Positions 13,999-18,924 of a stretch of 18,924 bases of DNA are shown here, piece by piece. The position numbers and the translations under genes were made by a program. Source of the stretch: Oscillospiraceae bacterium (GTDB taxonomy: Bacteria; Bacillota_A; Clostridia; Oscillospirales; Oscillospiraceae); assembly GCA_016302005.1 (NCBI GenBank), contig JAEDOK010000017.1, positions 1 through 18,924 of the forward strand, written 5' to 3'. A model generated the notes under the pieces. The model searched no databases. It saw only the letters and a program-made list of their open reading frames with translations, and had not been told where the DNA came from. Numbering within the stretch: the stretch's first letter is position 1; every line of letters starts with the position of its first letter.

Positions 13999-15207
13999 TT
14001 ACCTCATGGTTTCCAGCAGCGTTTCTATCACACGCTCTGTTCCGAACCCGCCGGATTTTGAAATCAGCGGGATCACATGTCCGTATTTGTCCGACGCTAA
14101 CGCGAGCGGAACGCCGCGTTCAACCTCGTATTGCGGAAGCATGCCGCCTGACAGCAGCGCCGCCGCAACCTCCAAAAGCGTATCGCCGCCGAAAACAGCC
14201 AGTGCAGCCGGCTGCTCCGGCGAATAAATGTGCGTAAGTAGCGAAGCAATGCGGCGGCTGACAGCGTCATATGTACCGCTATCCGCGAACGCTCCGGTTC
14301 TGGCAGTTTCCAAAAGCAGGACTCTTTTGGAGGCAAGCTCACGCCGCGCCGTCCGAAGCCATTCCATGCCCGCGTCAGTGCCGAAAAAGGACGGCGACAG
14401 CTCCCGATCCAACCGCAGCGAATAATAAGGCAAACCGAGGCTTCTGCCAAACGCCATTTGTGCTACCGAAACGGGATGAAGGCTGCCGGATACAACAATC
14501 AGCGGCAGTTTCGGAATCGGCACGGCAGCGCGCCGAGCAGCAGGATACAACGCCTGCGCCAAGGCGGCAGAGAGACCGGCGCAGCCACCGAAGAAGATCG
14601 GCTTCGGAAGCTGAAGGATCTGACGGCAGCGCCAAAGGATCCGTTCATTCGTGTCCGCATCAAGCACGAGGATTCCCGTGCGATCCGGCAGCTCGGCATC
14701 CCGCGCCACCTCAGAGATGGGAATTGAAGTCTGCTGCTGCAAGATCCGCTTGATATTGGATTCTAAAACCGGCTCAAGCGGATCGTCACGGTAGGTCGTC
14801 TCTGAAATCGGCGTGCCGTTCCAAAGCTGCAACCCGCGATTTGTGACCCGCCCGCCGTCCGGATATGCCGGAAGGAGAAACAGCTGCTGTTCCCTCGGGG
14901 AATCTAAAACGGCGGCGAGCTCACTGCCGGGATTTCCTCGGAGCGCAGAGTCGATCTTCTTAAAAATGATACCGACGTTGCGCCGTTTGGCCTCGTCCGC
15001 GATCCGCCGCACGCAGGCGGCAGCACGCTCCGCAGGCATATGACGGCTGGCACTGTTGATTGCAAGAATCTGCGTATTCTCTGAAAGCTCCTCCCACGAA
15101 AAGTCAGGGGAAAGCTCCACAACAGTCGGGATCCCTTTTGTAGCGAAAAAGATCGACGAATCCAGCGCGCCGGTAAAATCATCGGCAATCAATAATAACC
15201 TTACCAT
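13999..15207 (-). CDS. DUF1537 four-carbon acid sugar kinase
   Basis: The 402-residue protein belongs to the DUF1537 kinases that phosphorylate C4 sugar acids such as D-threonate, D-erythronate and 3-oxo-tetronates at the terminal hydroxyl using ATP. The N-terminal substrate domain has IADDFTGALDS (7-17) and KKIDSALRGNPG (83-94). The C-terminal nucleotide domain has VVSGSLHPVSVAQ, FGGDTL and SKSGGFG. The ATG overlaps the last 7 bp of the pdxA2-like gene, with GGGAG inside it, so the two enzymes are co-translated. This kinase plus PdxA2 is the established pair converting D-threonate to 4-phosphothreonate and then DHAP and CO2. Which C4 acid is used here cannot be decided from sequence. Confidence 0.93.
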   Translation of the reverse strand: MVRLLLIADDFTGALDSSIFFATKGIPTVVELSPDFSWEELSENTQILAINSASRHMPAERAAACVRRIADEAKRRNVGIIFKKIDSALRGNPGSELAAVLDSPREQQLFLLPAYPDGGRVTNRGLQLWNGTPISETTYRDDPLEPVLESNIKRILQQQTSIPISEVARDAELPDRTGILVLDADTNERILWRCRQILQLPKPIFFGGCAGLSAALAQALYPAARRAAVPIPKLPLIVVSGSLHPVSVAQMAFGRSLGLPYYSLRLDRELSPSFFGTDAGMEWLRTARRELASKRVLLLETARTGAFADSGTYDAVSRRIASLLTHIYSPEQPAALAVFGGDTLLEVAAALLSGGMLPQYEVERGVPLALASDKYGHVIPLISKSGGFGTERVIETLLETMR

Positions 15208-16256
15208 TGTTCTCCCTTTGATTTCATATACTCCAGATTTTTGGACATGACCTGTGCCGCTTCGATTGCCTCGATCATACTCTGCTCATTGGCTCGACCC
15301 TCGCCCGCCTTTCCGTAAGCTGTGCCGTGATCCACTGAGGTGCGGATGATCGGAAGCCCGATCGTGCAGTTGATGCCGCTCATGGAGGAATAGGTGTTTG
15401 TCTTCTCGTCCAGCCGGAAGCCCATCAGTTTGATGGGGATGTGCCCCTGATCGTGATACATGGCAACCACGATATCGTACATGCCGCCGATGGCTTTGCA
15501 GAACACCGTGTCCGGCGGAATCGGTCCGATCACATCCAGTCCCGAGGTCCGTGCCGCCGTAATCGCAGGTTCAATGGCGCGCGCCTCCTGATCGCCGAAC
15601 AAGCCGTTTTCAGAGCAGTGCGCGTTAAAGCCGGCAACCGCGATGCGGGGGGATTCAACGCCGAGCAGCCGCATTCCGGTGTTCGCCAGGCGGATGACAT
15701 TTTCCACGCGCTCCTTTGTAATCCTCCTGCACGCCTCTTCCATAGAAATATGCGTTGTAACATGAATGACCTTCAGCCCATCGCCGGAGAGCAGCATGGC
15801 GTAATTCTTCGTGCCGGTGTAATCCGCAAAGATCTCGGTATGACCGGAATAATTGTGTCCCGCCATGTGGATGGCTTCCTTGCTGATCGGTCCGGTCACA
15901 ACTGCGGTGAACTTTCCTGCCATTGCATCCTGTATCGCACGGACAATGTACTGAAAAGAAGCCTCTCCGGTGATCGCCTGATTCTTTTTGTACGCCCATC
16001 CGTTCGGCGCAAGCAGACCGAAGTCGATCAGATCAATCGTTCCATACTCGCCGCGTGCCTGCTCGCATCGCTCGATAACATTCAGCTTCAAATGAGAGAG
16101 CCCCGTGAACCGAAGCGCATCTTCCATCGCTGCGCGATCTCCGTAAACAACAGGAATGGCGTGGTCATACAGCCTGCCGTAGTTCAGGGCCTTAACGGTG
16201 ATCTCCGCGCCGATGCCCGCAGCGTCTCCCATTGTAATGCCGATCAACTGTTTCAT
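15201..16256 (-). CDS. pdxA2: PdxA2-type 4-phospho-sugar-acid dehydrogenase (4-hydroxythreonine-4-P dehydrogenase family)
   Basis: The 351-residue enzyme belongs to the PdxA family, which oxidises and decarboxylates 4-phospho-C4 acids with NAD. Zinc ligands are His169 (HVTTH), His213 (FNAHCSENG) and His268 (MYHDQGH), almost the same positions as in E. coli PdxA (166, 211, 266). GHTEIFADYTG binds the phosphate side and DHGTAYGKAG closes the site. Next to a DUF1537 kinase it is better read as PdxA2 (product DHAP plus CO2) than as a vitamin B6 enzyme; no pdxJ is present. The start MKQLIGITMGDAAGIG fits the family; the frame stays open upstream but that stretch is the promoter region. The ribosome site is weak (GGTGGTG). 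It is the first gene of the operon. Confidence 0.93.
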   Translation of the reverse strand: MKQLIGITMGDAAGIGAEITVKALNYGRLYDHAIPVVYGDRAAMEDALRFTGLSHLKLNVIERCEQARGEYGTIDLIDFGLLAPNGWAYKKNQAITGEASFQYIVRAIQDAMAGKFTAVVTGPISKEAIHMAGHNYSGHTEIFADYTGTKNYAMLLSGDGLKVIHVTTHISMEEACRRITKERVENVIRLANTGMRLLGVESPRIAVAGFNAHCSENGLFGDQEARAIEPAITAARTSGLDVIGPIPPDTVFCKAIGGMYDIVVAMYHDQGHIPIKLMGFRLDEKTNTYSSMSGINCTIGLPIIRTSVDHGTAYGKAGEGRANEQSMIEAIEAAQVMSKNLEYMKSKGEQW

Positions 16257-16305
16257 AATAAAACACCACCATTTGGATTCGCAAATCTGTTTCTTTCTGT
16301 AATTC

Positions 16306-16334
16306 ATCTTATTCGCTTTTTGAACAAAATTCAA
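16306..16334 (-). promoter_or_regulatory. Promoter of the catabolic operon
   Basis: On the minus strand TTGAAT (16329-16334) and TAAGAT (16306-16311) are separated by 17 bp, with the pdxA2 start 50 bp downstream. Each box has about two mismatches, as expected for an activator-dependent promoter. TTGAA/TTCAA (16320-16324 and 16330-16334) form an inverted repeat over the -35. No -24/-12 sigma-54 element is seen in the spacer. Confidence 0.55.
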
Positions 16335-16377
16335 CCGTAATTTTCCTTTTTTATGTTCTAATTTGATACACTTTTTC

Positions 16378-16406
16378 TTGACAATTGAAAATTTCTGTGA
16401 TATTAT
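16378..16406 (+). promoter_or_regulatory. Sigma-A promoter of the PrpR-like regulator
   Basis: TTGACA (16378-16383) and TATTAT (16401-16406) have a 17-bp spacer. Transcription should start near 16413, right before the palindrome at 16417-16431. The promoter diverges from that of the catabolic operon. Confidence 0.8.
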
Positions 16407-16416
16407 AGTGTAAAAA

Positions 16417-16431
16417 TGAAACATTGTTTCA
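16417..16431. promoter_or_regulatory. Perfect 15-bp palindrome at the regulator transcription start
   Basis: TGAAACA-T-TGTTTCA is a perfect palindrome with a single central base, placed at about +5 to +19 of the regulator transcript. The Fis-type HTH protein encoded directly downstream is a likely ligand, giving autorepression and perhaps a contact for the divergent operon. No second perfect copy was seen in the 16257-16415 spacer. Confidence 0.6.
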
Positions 16432-16445
16432 GAATGGAGCATTTT

Positions 16446-18218
16446 ATGAAAACAAGAATTCTTGCGATTGCCCCTTACGACGAGTTTCAGGCGCTGGCGC
16501 AGCAAATCGGCGCAGAATTTCCGGATGTCCAGTTGGACACCTATGCCGGCAATTTGGACGCCGCGCTGGAATATATGCAAAGCAGATCTTTGGAGGATTA
16601 TGATGTTGTGATCTCTCGCGGCGGCACGGCGAAAAAATTGCGCGAAGTTCTGAATCTGATGGTCGTCGAAACGGAGGTCTCCGCATTAGACATGCTTCGC
16701 AGCATCAAAATGGCGGAGGCGACGGGGAGGCCCTTTGCTGTCGTAGGTTATGAGAATATCATCGAGCCTGCGCGCACAATCGTTCAAATTCTCGGGCTGC
16801 ATCATGTGGAGATTCGGGAGGTAACCCAGCAGACCGTTGTTCCTTGTCTGCGTGAGCTGGCTGCAATGAATATCCGGCTTGTGATCGGAGATGTGGTGAC
16901 AACAGAGGCTGCCGCCGCACTGAATTTGCAGAGCATCCTCGTGACCTCGTCCATTGACAGCATTCGTAAGGCGCTGCGGACGGCGACGGAGCTGTCGCGC
17001 GCATCGCAGAGAAAGGCGCTGAAGCAAATGCTCGGACTGGATGCAATTGATCACTGCCCCTGCGGCATTCTTGTTTTAGATGAGAGACTGCGCCTGATCC
17101 GCTCAAACAGCGCCGCGCTGCAGTTGGACTTAAACGAGATCAAGGCCGTGCTGCAGGAAAACAACCTGTTGGAAACGGAGAAAACAGAATTCCGCATTCT
17201 GCAAAAGTCTGTCAACTCGCTGCACGACATCACCGTGCGCCGCACCGCACACGCAGGAAAGAACTACTATTACTGTTATATCTTCAGCAGCTCCAAATTA
17301 CCGAAATCCGTCGGGTCGATCCGCATCGAAAATCCGACACCCGGTGAGCAGTCCTATTTCCTGTTTTCCGACAGCACCTACATCAAACCTGTACACGAAA
17401 CCTTGAAGCATGCAATCCGCTCATCCGATTCGGCAATGATTTGGGGCGATGTCGGAACAGAAAAGACCGCCGTTGCACGCTATATTTACCGCAACGGTCT
17501 GTATGCTACGCGTCCGATGATCTGCGTGAACTGCCAAACGCTCACAAGCAAGCAGTGGCAGACATTTATCGGCTCTCCGAGCTGCCTGTTCAATGCAACG
17601 GGATTCACGATCCTGTTTGAGAACATTCAACACCTTTCCTCCGAACTCCAGGGCAGTATTTCGGATTATATTGAAGACACGCAGCTCCAAAAAAGGCATC
17701 AGCTGCTGTCCACCTGTACGCAGAACCCAAATCAACTGGCGCTGGATCAGAAGTTGTCTCCGCTGCTGCTTCGTCGCCTGTCTCAGATTTCCATCCATAT
17801 GCCGCCGCTTGACAGTCGAAAGGAGGATCTCAGCGCGCTGGCGAGTGTCTATATCGCCCAACTCAATCGGTCGCTCGGACTGCAAGTGATCGGTTTGACG
17901 CCGGAAGCGCTGACGCTTCTGCAAAACTATCATTGGTATCTGAATCTCGATCTTTTTCAAAAAGCGCTTTATCAGTTGGCAATCCGGACCGAGGGCTACT
18001 ATATTTCAGCAGAGGACACAAAGCAGATTCTTGATGATCTGAAGCTGTCGGATGTCGGAGCAGAAAACCAAGCATGGCTGGATTTATCCAAGCCGCTGGA
18101 CGAGATTGAGCGGGACATCATCCGTCAAGTTTTGCAGGAGGAGGACATGAACCAGTCCCGTACAGCAAAGCGGCTAGGCATTGGGCGCAGCACACTTTGG
18201 AGAAAGCTGGCGGAATAG
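16446..18218 (+). CDS. PrpR-type sensor regulator with degenerate AAA+ domain and Fis HTH
   Basis: The 590-residue protein resembles enhancer-binding regulators with a PrpR N-terminal domain. That domain spans about residues 1-180 (VVISRGGTAKKLRE, FAVVGYENIIEPARTI) and usually binds a small acid. A PAS-like segment follows (about 198-295). The AAA+ part (about 312-540) is decayed: Walker A is GDVGTEKT (334-341), the GAFTGA loop that contacts sigma-54 is missing, and Walker B reads GFTILFENI (386-394) without the usual Asp-Glu. The end MPPLDSRKEDL and the C-terminal Fis HTH (RTAKRLGIGRSTLWRKL) are intact. The start is ATG 16446-16448, 6 nt after GGAG; an ATG at 16416 lies in the palindrome without a ribosome site. 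It diverges from the catabolic operon and probably controls it through sigma-A promoters. Confidence 0.9.
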   Translation: MKTRILAIAPYDEFQALAQQIGAEFPDVQLDTYAGNLDAALEYMQSRSLEDYDVVISRGGTAKKLREVLNLMVVETEVSALDMLRSIKMAEATGRPFAVVGYENIIEPARTIVQILGLHHVEIREVTQQTVVPCLRELAAMNIRLVIGDVVTTEAAAALNLQSILVTSSIDSIRKALRTATELSRASQRKALKQMLGLDAIDHCPCGILVLDERLRLIRSNSAALQLDLNEIKAVLQENNLLETEKTEFRILQKSVNSLHDITVRRTAHAGKNYYYCYIFSSSKLPKSVGSIRIENPTPGEQSYFLFSDSTYIKPVHETLKHAIRSSDSAMIWGDVGTEKTAVARYIYRNGLYATRPMICVNCQTLTSKQWQTFIGSPSCLFNATGFTILFENIQHLSSELQGSISDYIEDTQLQKRHQLLSTCTQNPNQLALDQKLSPLLLRRLSQISIHMPPLDSRKEDLSALASVYIAQLNRSLGLQVIGLTPEALTLLQNYHWYLNLDLFQKALYQLAIRTEGYYISAEDTKQILDDLKLSDVGAENQAWLDLSKPLDEIERDIIRQVLQEEDMNQSRTAKRLGIGRSTLWRKLAE

Positions 18219-18340
18219 CAGCCTTGCAACCAACAGAGGGCGGCGGATCGAACGCTTTCGCGCAAAAAGAAAAGAATTCTCCCGTCCTCTCACAGGTCCA
18301 TATGAACAAAAACGGGTACTTTGGTCAAAAAAATACAATA

Positions 18341-18382
18341 GCACAAAACGCTTGAGAGTTACGGCTCTCAAGCGTTTTGTGC
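18341..18382 (+). terminator. Terminator of the regulator gene (18-bp perfect stem)
   Basis: GCACAAAACGCTTGAGAG (18341-18358) pairs with its exact complement (18365-18382) around a 6-nt loop. A four-T run lies inside the descending arm, after the GC-rich part. The 18219-18340 stretch between the stop codon and this stem holds no gene I can support. Confidence 0.75.
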
Positions 18383-18387
18383 AAAAC

Positions 18388-18425
18388 ACAATAACCTACA
18401 TGGCTGGTGCCGTGTAGGTTATTGT
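18388..18425 (-). terminator. Terminator of the ribosomal protein S1 gene
   Basis: ACAATAACCTACA (18388-18400) pairs with TGTAGGTTATTGT (18413-18425). The stem extends inward by a wobble pair and GGC/GCC. On the minus strand it starts about 10 bp after the S1 stop codon and is followed by GTTTTG. It sits 5 bp from the regulator terminator, giving a back-to-back pair between convergent genes. Confidence 0.7.
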
Positions 18426-18435
18426 AGAAATCAAA

Positions 18436-18924
18436 TTATTCGACAGTCGCAACAACCGCGTCCGCTTCGGCAGCTTCCTCAGGAGCCTTCTCGGTCAAAG
18501 CGCGGATGGACAGGGAGATGCGTTTACGGTCGGCATCCACATCGATGATCTTTGCTTCGACTTCCTGACCCTCGGCCAGAACATCGGAGACCTTCTCCAC
18601 ACGGTGGTCGGCAACCTGAGAAATGTGAATCAAGCCGTCAACGCCGGGCAGAATCTCAGCGAAAGCGCCAAACTCAACGATCTTCACGATCTTCACGTTG
18701 GCAACATCGCCGACAGAGTACTTCGCGCAGAACTGGTTCCACGGATTCATCTCAGGCGTCTTATAGCCGAGGGAGATCTTTCTCTTCTCCGGGTCAAACT
18801 TAATGACAAAAACTTCGATGGTGTCACCGACCTTGACAACCTCGTCAGGCGTCTTAATACGACCCCAGCTCAGCTCGGAGATATGCACCATGCCGTCCAC
18901 GCCGCCGATATCGACGAACGCGCC
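18436..18924 (-). CDS. rpsA: Ribosomal protein S1-like, C-terminal part (5' end outside window)
   Basis: 162 residues are visible and the frame is open to the window edge. Two S1 RNA-binding domains can be seen: an incomplete one ([22 protein letters not shown], then [24 protein letters not shown]) and a complete one ([38 protein letters not shown], then [22 protein letters not shown]). The tail is short, acidic and Ala/Glu-rich. Such proteins help recruit mRNA to the 30S subunit. In many Clostridia S1 is fused to the isoprenoid enzyme IspH; whether that is so here cannot be seen. A general S1-domain protein is a less likely alternative. Confidence 0.9.
   Translation of the reverse strand, partial: GAFVDIGGVDGMVHISELSWGRIKTPDEVVKVGDTIEVFVIKFDPEKRKISLGYKTPEMNPWNQFCAKYSVGDVANVKIVKIVEFGAFAEILPGVDGLIHISQVADHRVEKVSDVLAEGQEVEAKIIDVDADRKRISLSIRALTEKAPEEAAEADAVVATVE

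Noticed and set aside
15201..16580. 459-codon reading of the pdxA2-like gene starting at 16580
   Set aside because: The extra N terminus covers the divergent promoters and the regulator start; homology begins at 16256.
1..18924. CRISPR arrays, tRNA or rRNA genes
   Set aside because: No regularly spaced repeats and no cloverleaf or rRNA signatures were seen while reading.

Overview
The window looks like chromosomal DNA of a Gram-positive anaerobe of the class Clostridia, perhaps Oscillospiraceae/Ruminococcaceae-like. The reasons are a short (380 aa) SigA-type primary sigma factor, a lipoprotein-type sugar-binding protein, strong AGGAGG ribosome sites, near-consensus sigma-A promoters with 17-bp spacers, and a class C group II intron. 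The taxonomic call is inference from sequence style; no search was run.

Layout. Bases 1-425 are the 3' end of an NADP isocitrate dehydrogenase gene. Then follow rpoD/sigA (678-1820, own promoter, strong terminator) and a divergent pair: an IscR-like Rrf2 regulator (minus) and cysK (plus). Their shared spacer holds two sigma-A promoters, two inverted repeats and a possible 17-codon Cys-rich leader peptide. Bases 3604-4650 contain no ordinary gene. This stretch holds a shrunken class C group II intron (277 nt, minus strand) inserted beside a bidirectional terminator, two tiny ORFs behind a good minus-strand promoter, a run of three hairpins, and a 160-bp MITE with IS5-like ends whose target duplication overlaps the rraA stop codon.

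Bases 4651-16256 are twelve consecutive minus-strand genes that read as one catabolic locus. In transcription order they are: pdxA2-like dehydrogenase, DUF1537 acid-sugar kinase, Tdh-like zinc dehydrogenase, cupin, DhaK-like and DhaL-like kinase subunits, ribose-type ABC importer (binding lipoprotein, double ATPase, permease), cyclase/formamidase-family hydrolase, D-2-hydroxyacid dehydrogenase and RraA-family protein. Many neighbours overlap by a few bases or are spaced under 25 nt. The kinase plus PdxA2 pair is the known signature for four-carbon sugar acids (threonate/erythronate to DHAP plus CO2). The other genes suggest a substrate that must first be hydrolysed, oxidised or isomerised. The actual substrate cannot be read from sequence.

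The locus is probably controlled by the divergent regulator at 16446-18218: a PrpR-type sensor domain, a PAS-like segment, a decayed AAA+ domain and a Fis-type HTH. Its promoter and that of the operon are both sigma-A-like, with no -24/-12 element seen, which fits loss of sigma-54 activation. A perfect 15-bp palindrome sits at its predicted transcription start. The window ends with back-to-back terminators and the C-terminal part of ribosomal protein S1 (minus strand).
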